Shown piece by piece: positions 6,221-13,983 of a DNA stretch of 14,353 nucleotides. Numbering within the stretch: the stretch's first letter is position 1; every line of letters starts with the position of its first letter. The translations under genes and the position numbers were made by a program. The stretch is from JBEHYA01 sp048498415. GTDB lineage: Bacteria > Pseudomonadota > Alphaproteobacteria > UBA9219 > RGZA01. The notes beneath the pieces were generated by a model. That model had not been told where the DNA came from, ran no database searches, and saw only the letters and a list, made by a program, of their open reading frames with translations. The stretch covers positions 1 through 14,353 of the forward strand of contig JBEHYA010000049.1 in assembly GCA_048498415.1 (NCBI GenBank). The letters run 5' to 3'.

Positions 6221-6309
6221 GTCATTGCGAGGAGCGCAGCGACGCGGCAATCCATACGTCCGGTCTAATTGAGAAATCCAATGGATTGCTTCGCTACGCT
6301 CGCAATGAC
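6221..6309. repeat. Inverted repeat pair, family C (89 bp), between convergent genes
   Basis: The left arm 6221-6254 begins GTCATTGCGAG and ends GCAATCCA. The right arm 6282-6309 is its inverted counterpart (TGGATTGC...CTCGCAATGAC), shorter by 6 nt in the middle. The GTCATTGCGAG...GCAATCCA sequence resembles a short repeat I remember from many bacterial genomes. It fills the gap between the ispE stop (6215) and the stop of the minus-strand gene at 6313, and probably serves as a terminator for both. Confidence 0.8.
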
Positions 6310-6312
6310 GTG

Positions 6313-6690
6313 TTAGCTGGCTTTGTGCTTCTTGTGGTGGCGCGTGCGCTTTTTCTTGGTCACCGGCGCTTCATCGGGGCAGCACAGCACGGGCTGGTAT
6401 TTGTAGTGATCGGCCAGGGCTTTGGCGGCTTCCGTTTCATCAAGGGCATGATCGCCGCCGCATTTCTTGGCGGCTGCGCGCAGCAGCGCCGTTTTGGCGC
6501 GGGTGGCTTTGGTGTTCAGCGTGGGGCAATCCACCCGCATGCGGGGGCAGAAGGATTGGCGCGTGGTGGCAACCGCCTGACAGAAGGTGGCGGAGGAGTC
6601 CGGCTGGTCGGTCACATAGACACCGGCGGATGCGGGCACGGAAAAGAATAACGCCGCAGCAAACAGGGCGAGGGAAATGAGGTGACGCAT
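6313..6690 (-). CDS. Small Cys-rich exported protein with a basic tail, function unknown
   Basis: The product is 125 residues. It has a clear signal peptide: MRH, a hydrophobic LISLALFAAALFFSV, and ASA-G at residues 20-23 as the cleavage site. The mature part of about 103 residues has six cysteines (C37, C48, C55, C77, C103, C104), an even number that suits disulfides in the periplasm. It ends in a strongly basic tail of Lys, Arg and His from residue 112. I recognise no family. The start lies only 4 bp after the stop of the PodJ-like gene, with a GGAG inside that gene's end, so the two form an operon with likely coupled translation. The basic tail might bind acidic polymers or nucleic acid, which is speculation. 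Confidence 0.8.
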   Translation of the reverse strand: MRHLISLALFAAALFFSVPASAGVYVTDQPDSSATFCQAVATTRQSFCPRMRVDCPTLNTKATRAKTALLRAAAKKCGGDHALDETEAAKALADHYKYQPVLCCPDEAPVTKKKRTRHHKKHKAS

Positions 6691-6694
6691 TTTT

Positions 6695-8227
6695 TTAATT
6701 GCTCCAGCGCATATCGTTCATGAGGTTTTCAAGCAGCTGGGGCGTAACCTCGCCGTCCTGCGTGATCATTTTGTTGCGCTGATAAACCTTGATCGCGGCA
6801 ACGGTTTCGGGGCCGGTGAGGCCATCGGGCGAGCTGATGCGGTAGCCTAACGCTTTGAGCATACGCTGGGCCGCGCGCACATCGCTGGTGGGCTGCTGGC
6901 CGCTGCTGAGGCCGGAGCCTTCGGCCACCACCGGCGTGATCGGCATGCTGGCGGCAACGGTGTTCACACTGGTGTCTTCCGGCGAGAGCGCGGCGGAGGC
7001 GGGCTGCGCATACGTGGCGGGCGAGCCCGGCTGCACAACGGGCCGTTGATTGTTCTGGGCGACCTGTATGGCGCGCGCGGCATTCAAACGGGTAATGGCA
7101 TCATTGGCGGCGATATCGCCGCCGGCAACCGCGCGGTTATACCAGCTGAGCGCCACTTCCGGATCTGGCGCGCCATCGACGCCGGTTTCGTACATGCGGC
7201 CCAGTTCCGTATAGGCTTTGGCCACGCCGGCTTTACCTGCGAGTTCGTACCAGTGGGCGGCGCCCGCGAGATCAACCTTGCCGAGATTACCGGCCTGGTA
7301 GGCGTTAGCGAGCCACATCAGCGCTTCTTTATCGCCGGCTTCGGCCGCCTGCTTGATGAGATCGACGGCAAAGGCTTGATCGCGCGTGACGCCTTCACCT
7401 TTCAGGAATTTAGCGGCGACCTGCAGCTTGCCTTTGGTTTCGCCGGCGGCTTCGCGGTCGAACATGGGCTGCCAGTCGGGCGGAATAATTTCGCCGTTCC
7501 GCGCCATTTTGGCGCGCACGACATTCTGGAACGGCGTGAAGACATTGGCGACGCGGATGGGCAGCTGCGGCGGTGCGGATGGATTTTGCGGCTTCGCTTC
7601 GCTGGCCTTCTTCGGCACGGCTTTGAGAATGGGTTCAGCCTGCGCGCCCAGTGCTGTCATGGGCGGCATGTTGGTCGCAACCCTGGCAGGCGGCGACGGC
7701 GGCAGCGGCACGATAATCTGTTGCGGAATTTGCGCGGTCGCCTGCGGGGCGGGGGCGGGCGGTTGCAGGGCGGCGACCGGCAGCGGCTGCGAAAGCGCGG
7801 CAAACGACGGATTACCAAGGGCCAAATTCGCCATGGCTTTTTGCAGCTTGGCATCGATTTGTTTATCGGCGAGCTGGGTGGGAATGAAAGCGGCAATCGC
7901 GCTGGTGGTGAAGATGCAGACGGCGAGCAGGGAAAGAAGACGCGTATTGCGCAGGCGTTCGCTGCGCATCGCCTGATGCGTGTCATTCACGCTTTGGCCC
8001 AAAGCGCTTAAGCTTTGTTCCATCCGCTCGAGGCGGCGGGCATGGCTGGTGAGATGCAGCGCGATATCGAGCACTTCGCGGGCGCCGGGATTGCCGTAGT
8101 CGTCGCTCTCGCGGCCCATCTCGTGCTGGGCTTCGCTTTGGTATTGCAGGGCGGCACTGGCGCGGGCGCGCTGCAATTCAAGCTGGCTGGTCGATGCTTG
8201 CTGTGAGCTGGCCCGGATAATGCCCAT
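6695..8227 (-). CDS. PodJ-like membrane protein with Sel1 repeats and a peptidoglycan-binding domain
   Basis: The product is 510 residues. Residues 1-95 are cytoplasmic, polar, and include a likely short coiled coil (ARRLERMEQSLSALGQ, 63-78). One membrane segment lies at about 97-115 (LLSLLAVCIFTTSAIAAFI). A Pro/Ala-rich periplasmic linker covers 145-225. Three Sel1-like repeats run from about 265 to 372 (AAKFLKGEGV..., LANAYQAGNL..., LGRMYETGVDGA...). A PG_binding_1 domain is at 449-502 (VRAAQRMLKALGYRISSPDG). Coiled coil, single membrane segment, Sel1 repeats and PG-binding domain are the order found in Caulobacter PodJ, a polar organiser, but the cytoplasmic part here is much shorter, so the role is inferred. 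ATG 8227 follows a GAGGGA about 8 nt upstream. It heads an operon with the Cys-rich gene and is divergent from an M23 endopeptidase. Confidence 0.85.
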   Translation of the reverse strand: MGIIRASSQQASTSQLELQRARASAALQYQSEAQHEMGRESDDYGNPGAREVLDIALHLTSHARRLERMEQSLSALGQSVNDTHQAMRSERLRNTRLLSLLAVCIFTTSAIAAFIPTQLADKQIDAKLQKAMANLALGNPSFAALSQPLPVAALQPPAPAPQATAQIPQQIIVPLPPSPPARVATNMPPMTALGAQAEPILKAVPKKASEAKPQNPSAPPQLPIRVANVFTPFQNVVRAKMARNGEIIPPDWQPMFDREAAGETKGKLQVAAKFLKGEGVTRDQAFAVDLIKQAAEAGDKEALMWLANAYQAGNLGKVDLAGAAHWYELAGKAGVAKAYTELGRMYETGVDGAPDPEVALSWYNRAVAGGDIAANDAITRLNAARAIQVAQNNQRPVVQPGSPATYAQPASAALSPEDTSVNTVAASMPITPVVAEGSGLSSGQQPTSDVRAAQRMLKALGYRISSPDGLTGPETVAAIKVYQRNKMITQDGEVTPQLLENLMNDMRWSN

Positions 8228-8417
8228 GTGGCGCTTCCCTCGAATTATTTTCTAATAAAACCGGGGCGTTAATGACCAAAAAGTCCATTGGCCGTAACAG
8301 CCTCAATTCCGCTGATTTTCCAATAAATACTGGAAAGCCCGGTTGATTCTCCACAGAAAAGCACGAAGTTGCAAATGGCGAATCGGATTTATCAACACAA
8401 TGTTAAAATTTATCGGG

Positions 8418-8446
8418 TTGACATGGAAGGGTGGCTCCGGTTTATT
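8418..8446 (+). promoter_or_regulatory. Strong candidate promoter for the M23 peptidase gene
   Basis: TTGACA (8418-8423, perfect -35), a 17-bp spacer, then TTTATT (8441-8446, four of six matches to TATAAT). Transcription would begin near 8453, giving a leader of about 136 nt. The rest of the 361-bp divergent region 8228-8588 holds two GANTC sites (8345-8349, 8380-8384) and the hairpin at 8500-8515. I could not pick a clear promoter for the minus-strand gene. Confidence 0.6.
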
Positions 8447-8499
8447 CCGCGTTTACGTTTCCCTTATTCCCGCGTCGCGATGAATTATTACGTGGGAAG

Positions 8500-8515
8500 G
8501 CCCCGGCTACGGGGC
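8500..8515 (+). promoter_or_regulatory. GC hairpin in the leader of the M23 gene
   Basis: GCCCCG (8500-8505) and CGGGGC (8510-8515) form a 6-bp stem with the loop GCTA. It lies inside the predicted mRNA leader, 73 bp before the start codon. No T-tract follows, so it is not an obvious attenuator. It resembles half of the family B repeat and may be a relic of it. Confidence 0.35.
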
Positions 8516-8588
8516 GTCAAAGTTTAGACACGAAGGTTAACCCATCACTACGGCTTTGGCGTAAAACAACAGGATCTGTATCGTTCTC

Positions 8589-10010
8589 GTGATTTTGTCG
8601 CGTACCATCACCTGCCTGCTTCTTCTCGTTTCCATCACCAGCTTCGGGCTGGCGGTTGCGCTTTGCGGCGACCAGGACCGGGACAGCAGCACCGGCGCGC
8701 CGAAAAGCCAGTTTTTACAGACCCTTCTGCAGCCTTTAATGCAGGATGGTGTGGCTGCGGCGGAAGAAGAAGCGGCAGCAGCGGCACCCCAGGCGGCCGC
8801 AGCGGTAGCTGGCGAGCCCGCCCGTAAATTAGCGATTTTCAAGAGCGAAGAAGAACGCGATGGCCAGATCCGCCGGACTTTAGTGGTAGGCAAGGGCGAA
8901 ACGTTAACCTCGCGGCTCATTATGGCCGGCGTGACCCGCACGGAAGCTTTGCGTGCCATCGATGCCATGCGCCCGCATGTGCAGCCCACCAAAATTCGTT
9001 CCGGCCAGTCGGTTGTGCTTTTGTATACCAAAACCCAAGATGGCGAACAGTTTTCGGGCTTTGAACTCCGCGCCCAGCCCTCGCGTTTGGTCACCATCGC
9101 CCGTGCCGGCACTAATACGTTTAACGCCGTGCTTAAGGATGTGCAGCCCGAGCGCCGCCGCTTTGCGATGCGCGGCACGGTGGATGACAGCCTGTATCAG
9201 TCGGGTTTGAAGGCGGGCATTCCGGCTTCTGTTCTGGCAACCCTTATCAAGACCTATTCGTACTCCATCGACTTCCAGCGCGATGTGAAGGACGGCGACC
9301 GCTTTGAAGTGCTGTTTGAACAAACGGTGGATGAAGCCGGCCAGCCGCAGGATGAACCCACGCTGATTTACGCGGCCCTGCAAATTGCCGGCCGCATCAT
9401 GCCGATCTACCGCGTGGCGATGCCGGGCGGCACGTTTGAATATTACGACGCCAAGGGCGAGAGCATCCGCAAGGGCCTGCTCCGCACGCCCGTCGAAGGC
9501 GCCCGTATTACCAGCACCTTTGGCATGCGCGTGCACCCGATCATGGGGTTCAGCCGCATGCACAAAGGCATCGATTTCGGCGTGCCCACGGGCAGCCCGA
9601 TCTATGCCGCGGGTAACGGCGTGGTGGAAGAAGCGGGCTGGAAATCGGGTTACGGCAAGTATGTTCGTATCCGCCACAGCAATCACGTTTCAACGGCGTA
9701 TGCGCATATGAGCCAGTTTGGCCGTGGCCTGACGCGCGGCAGCCGTGTGAGCCAAGGCCAGATCATTGGTTTTGTGGGTGCCACCGGCATGGCGACGGGG
9801 CCCCATCTGCACTATGAAGTGCTGGTTGATAACAGCCAGGTCAACCCGCTGAATGTTGCGATCAATACCAACCAGCCGCTGGGTGGCCGTCAGCTCGCCG
9901 CGTTCCAGGATTGGCGCGGCCGCGTGCATGGCCAGTTCGAGCAGCTGATCGCCTCCAACGACAACGGCATGCGCACCGCGCAGAACAACGTCAGTTCGAC
10001 GGTTAAATAA
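8589..10010 (+). CDS. M23 (LytM) family peptidoglycan endopeptidase, membrane-anchored or exported
   Basis: The product is 473 residues. A hydrophobic N-terminus at about 6-25 is a signal peptide or anchor. An Ala/Glu-rich linker follows (55-76), then an OapA/LysM-like N-terminal region with VVGKGETLTSRL at about 99-110. The catalytic LytM domain occupies about 305-425, with HKGIDFG (H325, D329), TAYAHMS (H373) and GPHLHYE (H406, H408) complete. The architecture resembles MepM/YebA and Csd3-type D,D-endopeptidases, which cut peptide cross-links to allow wall growth. Complete zinc ligands argue for an active enzyme rather than an EnvC/NlpD-type activator. The start is GTG 8589; AGGA lies 14 nt upstream, which is loose, so the start is less certain than the gene. 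It is divergent from the PodJ-like gene. Confidence 0.92.
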   Translation: MILSRTITCLLLLVSITSFGLAVALCGDQDRDSSTGAPKSQFLQTLLQPLMQDGVAAAEEEAAAAAPQAAAAVAGEPARKLAIFKSEEERDGQIRRTLVVGKGETLTSRLIMAGVTRTEALRAIDAMRPHVQPTKIRSGQSVVLLYTKTQDGEQFSGFELRAQPSRLVTIARAGTNTFNAVLKDVQPERRRFAMRGTVDDSLYQSGLKAGIPASVLATLIKTYSYSIDFQRDVKDGDRFEVLFEQTVDEAGQPQDEPTLIYAALQIAGRIMPIYRVAMPGGTFEYYDAKGESIRKGLLRTPVEGARITSTFGMRVHPIMGFSRMHKGIDFGVPTGSPIYAAGNGVVEEAGWKSGYGKYVRIRHSNHVSTAYAHMSQFGRGLTRGSRVSQGQIIGFVGATGMATGPHLHYEVLVDNSQVNPLNVAINTNQPLGGRQLAAFQDWRGRVHGQFEQLIASNDNGMRTAQNNVSSTVK

Positions 10011-10083
10011 ATCCGTCTTAACCGGTCCTTTTTCCGGCCTCCTTTTCCCAATAAAAGCTGTGGATGTTCTTGCCTAATTTGCT

Positions 10084-10112
10084 TTGCTTGCAGGGCTAAA
10101 AGCGGCATACTG
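10084..10112 (+). promoter_or_regulatory. Weak candidate promoter for smc
   Basis: TTGCTT (10084-10089) and CATACT (10106-10111) are spaced by 16 bp in the 223-bp gap between the M23 gene and smc. The match is modest. The gap otherwise shows only a short CCGG-based stem followed by pyrimidines behind the M23 stop, too weak to call a terminator, so read-through from the M23 gene is possible. Confidence 0.25.
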
Positions 10113-10233
10113 CACGCATAATCGAAATGTAGCGGGAATCGCCCTTTATTTTGCAGGCGTACCGGTTGTTTTTCGGCAAAAAACGGGCGGGCTTTGGCCC
10201 CTCACAACAGAACACGCATGTTGGGCGCTTAAG

Positions 10234-13200
10234 ATGAATTTTACCGGGATAAAGGTTGTTGGCTTCAAGTCGTTTGTGGAACCCACCACGCTGGTGATCG
10301 AGCAGGGCCTCACCGGCATCGTGGGGCCGAATGGCTGCGGTAAATCCAACGTGGTGGAAAGTCTGCGCTGGGCGATGGGCGAAAATTCCGCCAAGCGTCT
10401 CCGCGGCGGCGATATGGACGATGTGATTTTCAGCGGCTCGGCCGGCCGCCCGGCGCGCAATCTGGCGGAAGTGACGATTTTACTCGATAACGCGCAGCGC
10501 ACGGCGCTGGCGGAATTCAACAACGATGATGCGATTGAAGTCACGCGCCGTATCGAGCGCGGCATGGGTTCGGATTACCGCATCAACGGCCGGCCGGTGC
10601 GCCAGAAAGATGTGCAGCTGCTGTTCGCCGATCAGGCAACCGGCGCGCATTCGACTTCGATCGTCAGCCAAGGCCGCATCAGCGCGCTCATTCAGGCGAA
10701 GCCCACCGAGCGCCGTCAGGTGCTGGAAGAAGCCGCCGGCATTAGCGGCCTGCATGCGCGCCGCCACGAAGCGGAACTGAAGCTGAAAGGCGCGGAAGGC
10801 AATTTGACGCGCGTCGATGACCAGCTGCAGGTGATGGATGGCCAGCTGCGCGGGCTTAAAACGCAGGTTCGGCAAGCGAGCCGCTACCGCAATTTGGGCG
10901 AACTGATCCGCAAGGCGGAAGGCGGCTTGCTGTATTTGAAGGCCAAGCAGGCGGAAGTGAATGTGCGTTTGGCCGAAGACAATTATTCGGAAAGCGAAGG
11001 CCGCGTGCGGGAACTGACCTCGTTAGTGGCCAATGCCACCACGCTGGCAACCGAGCATCAATCCACGCTGCCGCCGTTGCGGCATGCGGAAGCCGCGGCT
11101 TCTGCCGTGGTGCAGCGTTTGGTTTTGGAGCGCGAGACGGTGGTGCGTGATATCGCGCGCATCGCGCAGGAACAGGCGCAGCTGGAACAGCGCATTGAAC
11201 AGAACACAGTAGACCAGAGCCGCGAAGAAACGCTGGCGAATGACGCGCAGGAAGCCCTCGCACGGCTGCAGCAGGAAGAAGGCCAGCTGCATGCCCGGAT
11301 TGCCGCCAAAGCCGAAGGCCGGCCTGCGCTGGAAGAAAATGTGCGCAAGCATGTTGCGATTGTGGATGCGCAGGATAAGGCGCTGCACGAAAAGACCGAC
11401 CAGCTCGCCCATGCCCGCGAGCAGATGGCCGTGGCCGCCCGCGAACGCGGGAATTTGGAGACGCGCCGCACGGCCTTGCAGGAAAAGGCTGCGCAGGCGC
11501 AGGCGCAGCTGACCGCGCTGGAAGAAGAACTCGCGCATTTGCCGAGCCTTGCGCTGGCGTTAAGTTTAGTAGAAGCCTGCGAAAAAGATTTAGTGAAGAA
11601 GCGCGATGCGGCGGAAGCCACGCTGCGCGCCCGCACCAACGCGGAAAGCGCGCTTGTTACGCTGCGCGATGCCGCGCAGAAATCGGAAGTTGAAAAGACC
11701 AAGCTGCAGGCCGAAGCCGATGCGCTGGAAGCGCTATTGCGGAGCGAAGAAAACACCGGCACGCCGCTTTCGGATTTATTGCGCGTGGAACCGGGCTATG
11801 AAGCGGCTTTGGCTGCTGCGTTATCCGATACACTCGCCGCACCGCTGGAATCGGGTGCGAATATTTTCTGGCAGGATTTGGGCGCACTGAATAACGCGCA
11901 GGATTTGCCGAATGGCGCTGAAGCGCTGACCAAATATGTTGAAGCGCCGGGCGCGCTGGGCCGTGCGCTGAGCCAGATTGGTTTGGTTGCCAATAACGCC
12001 GGCGAAAGCTTGGCCAAGCAACTCAAGCCCGGCCAGATTTTGGTGAGCCGCGAAGGCGGCGCATGGCGCTGGGATGGGTATACGCAGCGCGCCGATGCGA
12101 TTACGCCGGCCGCAGCCCGCCTGCAGCAGCGCAACCGTTTGGCGGAATTGAAGGCGCTGATCGGTTTTGCTGCGCAGAAGGCCGCGACCGCTGCCGAAGC
12201 GCTGGCGAATGGCGAAAAAGCGCTGGCAACTGCGCAGGCCGATGACCAGCACAGTCAGGCCGCTTTGCAGCAGGCATTTGCGGCGCTTTCTGCCGCGCAG
12301 AAAGAACATGCCACGCAGGCGCAGGCACAGGCCCAGCATCAGGCGCGGCTTGAGAGCCTGCGCACCCAGCGCGAGAGCTATGGCCATGAGCAGGCGGAGA
12401 TTGACCAGCAGATGAAAGCGCTGGATGAAGCCGCGCTGAACCTGCCGGATACCGAAGCGCTGGCCAATGAGGTGCAGAACGCACGCGTGGCGCTCGCCGA
12501 ACAGCGTCACAATTTAAGCGAAGCGCAAAGTGCCCTTAACAGCCACCAGCGGGATATGGATGCCGATAACGCGCGGGCGAGCGCGTGCCAGCATGAAATT
12601 CTATCGTGGCAGGCGCGCGGCGCGGGCGTTGCCAAGCGTTTGGAAGAACTCAAAGCACGGCAAGGCGAACTGGAAGCGGCGCGTGTGGAACTGGCCGCCA
12701 AGCCAGAAGCGCTGGAAGAACAGAAACAGCAATTGCTGACCCAAGGCAGCGCGGCGGAAGAAACCCGTGTGCAGGCCGCCGATGCGCTGCAGACGGCGGA
12801 AACGCTGGCCAATGAGCTCAACCAGAAGATGCGGAGCCAGGAGCAGGATCTGGCCCAGGCCAAGGAAGGCCGCGTGCGCACCGAAGAACATATGAACCAG
12901 GCGCGTCGCACTTACGAGGAACTCACCGAAAAGATCCGCCATGAATGGCATGTGCACCCGGATGAACTCTTGGCCAAGATTGAAGTCGCCCAGCCCAGCG
13001 ATCTGCCGCCGGTCACGGATTTAGAAAATGATTTTGCCCGTTACACGCGCGAGCGTGATGGTATGGGCCCGGTGAATCTGCGCGCCGAAATGGAAGCTGG
13101 GGAAATTGATGCCGCGATCGGCAAGATGACCGCAGAGAAGGAAGATTTAGTGAGCGCGATCGCCAAGCTGCGTCAGGGCATTGGCGAATTGAACAAGGAA

Positions 13201-13722
13201 GCGCGCGACCGCTTGCAGACCGCGTTCGACGATGTGAACAAGAACTTCAGCAATCTGTTCACGCAGATGTTCGGCGGCGGCAAGGCGCATCTGGAGTTAA
13301 TCGAAAGCGACGATCCGCTGGATGCCGGTCTGGAAATCTACGCCAGCCCGCCGGGCAAGCGCCTGCAGGCCTTATCGCTGCTGTCGGGCGGCGAACAGGC
13401 GCTCACCGCATTGTCGCTGCTTTTCGCGATTTTCCTCGTGAACCCGTCGCCCATCTGCGTGCTCGACGAAGTCGATGCGCCTTTGGACGAAGCGAATGTG
13501 GATCGCTATTGCTCGCTTCTTCGCCAGATGGCGGATCAGGGGCGCACACGCTTCCTCATCATCACGCACCACCGCCTCACCATGGCGCGCATGGACCGTT
13601 TGTATGGCGTGACCATGGCGGAAAAGGGCGTGAGCCAGCTGGTTTCGGTGGATCTGAAGCAGGCGGTAGCGATGCGGGAGCAAAACCCGGAGAGTGCTTC
13701 TAGCGCAGCGCACGCGGCGTAA
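10234..13722 (+). CDS. smc: Chromosome segregation protein SMC
   Basis: The product is 1162 residues, close to Caulobacter SMC. It is the ATPase core of the bacterial condensin that organises and segregates the chromosome with ScpA and ScpB, which are not in this window. The N-terminal half-head has MNFTGIKVVGFKSF and the Walker A GPNGCGKS (31-38), followed by the Q-loop region VSQGRISALI. Long Glu/Ala/Gln-rich coiled coils cover about 165-505 and 625-960. A compact hinge lies at about 508-620 (LLRVEPGYEAALAAAL to WRWDG). The C-terminal half-head has the signature LSGGEQ (1050-1055) and Walker B VLDEVDAPLDE with D1078 and E1079. I start at ATG 10234 because the family begins there; the frame is open upstream to a TTG at 10084, but those 50 residues are not SMC-like. 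No clear Shine-Dalgarno is seen. Confidence 0.97.
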   Translation: MNFTGIKVVGFKSFVEPTTLVIEQGLTGIVGPNGCGKSNVVESLRWAMGENSAKRLRGGDMDDVIFSGSAGRPARNLAEVTILLDNAQRTALAEFNNDDAIEVTRRIERGMGSDYRINGRPVRQKDVQLLFADQATGAHSTSIVSQGRISALIQAKPTERRQVLEEAAGISGLHARRHEAELKLKGAEGNLTRVDDQLQVMDGQLRGLKTQVRQASRYRNLGELIRKAEGGLLYLKAKQAEVNVRLAEDNYSESEGRVRELTSLVANATTLATEHQSTLPPLRHAEAAASAVVQRLVLERETVVRDIARIAQEQAQLEQRIEQNTVDQSREETLANDAQEALARLQQEEGQLHARIAAKAEGRPALEENVRKHVAIVDAQDKALHEKTDQLAHAREQMAVAARERGNLETRRTALQEKAAQAQAQLTALEEELAHLPSLALALSLVEACEKDLVKKRDAAEATLRARTNAESALVTLRDAAQKSEVEKTKLQAEADALEALLRSEENTGTPLSDLLRVEPGYEAALAAALSDTLAAPLESGANIFWQDLGALNNAQDLPNGAEALTKYVEAPGALGRALSQIGLVANNAGESLAKQLKPGQILVSREGGAWRWDGYTQRADAITPAAARLQQRNRLAELKALIGFAAQKAATAAEALANGEKALATAQADDQHSQAALQQAFAALSAAQKEHATQAQAQAQHQARLESLRTQRESYGHEQAEIDQQMKALDEAALNLPDTEALANEVQNARVALAEQRHNLSEAQSALNSHQRDMDADNARASACQHEILSWQARGAGVAKRLEELKARQGELEAARVELAAKPEALEEQKQQLLTQGSAAEETRVQAADALQTAETLANELNQKMRSQEQDLAQAKEGRVRTEEHMNQARRTYEELTEKIRHEWHVHPDELLAKIEVAQPSDLPPVTDLENDFARYTRERDGMGPVNLRAEMEAGEIDAAIGKMTAEKEDLVSAIAKLRQGIGELNKEARDRLQTAFDDVNKNFSNLFTQMFGGGKAHLELIESDDPLDAGLEIYASPPGKRLQALSLLSGGEQALTALSLLFAIFLVNPSPICVLDEVDAPLDEANVDRYCSLLRQMADQGRTRFLIITHHRLTMARMDRLYGVTMAEKGVSQLVSVDLKQAVAMREQNPESASSAAHAA

Positions 13723-13727
13723 TCTCG

Positions 13728-13755
13728 CCTCACCCCCGCTTGCACGGGAATGAGG
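13728..13755. terminator. Degenerate family A hairpin behind smc
   Basis: CCTCACCCCCGC and ACGGGAATGAGG pair over 9 of 12 positions around TTGC, 5 bp after the smc stop. A T-rich stretch (13771-13787) follows about 15 nt later. It is a decayed copy of the hairpin at 2373-2402 and is plausibly the smc terminator. Confidence 0.45.
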
Positions 13756-13804
13756 TTGTGGCTTCCAAGCTTTTTCTTTTTTTGGCCGTTTTTCAGCGGT
13801 TAAA

Positions 13805-13820
13805 GTTAATTTGTCTTAAC
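13805..13820. promoter_or_regulatory. GTTAA-N6-TTAAC dyad upstream of the last gene
   Basis: A perfect 5-bp inverted repeat lies in the AT-rich 261-bp gap between smc and the last gene. A GANTC site (GAGTC) follows at 13827-13831. The TTAA halves recall a CtrA site but are spaced by 6 rather than 7, so I do not call it one. Confidence 0.3.
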
Positions 13821-13902
13821 CCTGAAGAGTCAATCACTTAGGGCTAATTCATTTTAACGATGTAACATATTGAAGTGATTTACGTAATTAATTAAGGGCC
13901 TT

Positions 13903-13932
13903 TTGCTATAAGAAACGCATCACATTTATGCT
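13903..13932 (+). promoter_or_regulatory. Weak candidate promoter for the last gene
   Basis: TTGCTA (13903-13908) and TATGCT (13927-13932), spaced by 18 bp, within an AT-rich stretch. The match is partial, but the position, about 50 bp before the start codon, is sensible. Confidence 0.3.
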
Positions 13933-13983
13933 AATCTTATCCCACATTTGAACGACATTATTTTTTGTTGTGAGGACACGTTC

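Noticed and set aside
7046..8011. Long plus-strand frame of 321 codons opposite the PodJ-like gene
   Set aside because: Its Gly/Arg-rich product has no domain, while the minus strand encodes a membrane segment, Sel1 repeats and a PG-binding domain.
8375..8527. A 50-codon ATG ORF with a very basic product, starting MANRIYQHN, in the divergent region before the M23 gene
   Set aside because: It has no convincing ribosome site, contains the strong TTGACA promoter inside it, and its frame is better explained as the M23 leader. Conservation of the frame in relatives would change this view.
8904..9686. Minus-strand frame of 260 codons opposite the M23 gene
   Set aside because: It runs antisense to the intact catalytic domain and reads as a His/Ala/Arg-rich shadow.
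10019..10040. Terminator behind the M23 gene
   Set aside because: Only a 4-bp CCGG stem is available and there is no clean T-tract.
10084..10233. Upstream TTG extension of smc by 50 residues
   Set aside because: SMC proteins begin at the M-x-F-T...GFKSF segment; the extension has no resemblance to the family.
13806..13819. Possible CtrA site TTAA-N-TTAA
   Set aside because: The spacing is 6, whereas the full CtrA site is TTAA-N7-TTAA; it is kept only as a dyad.
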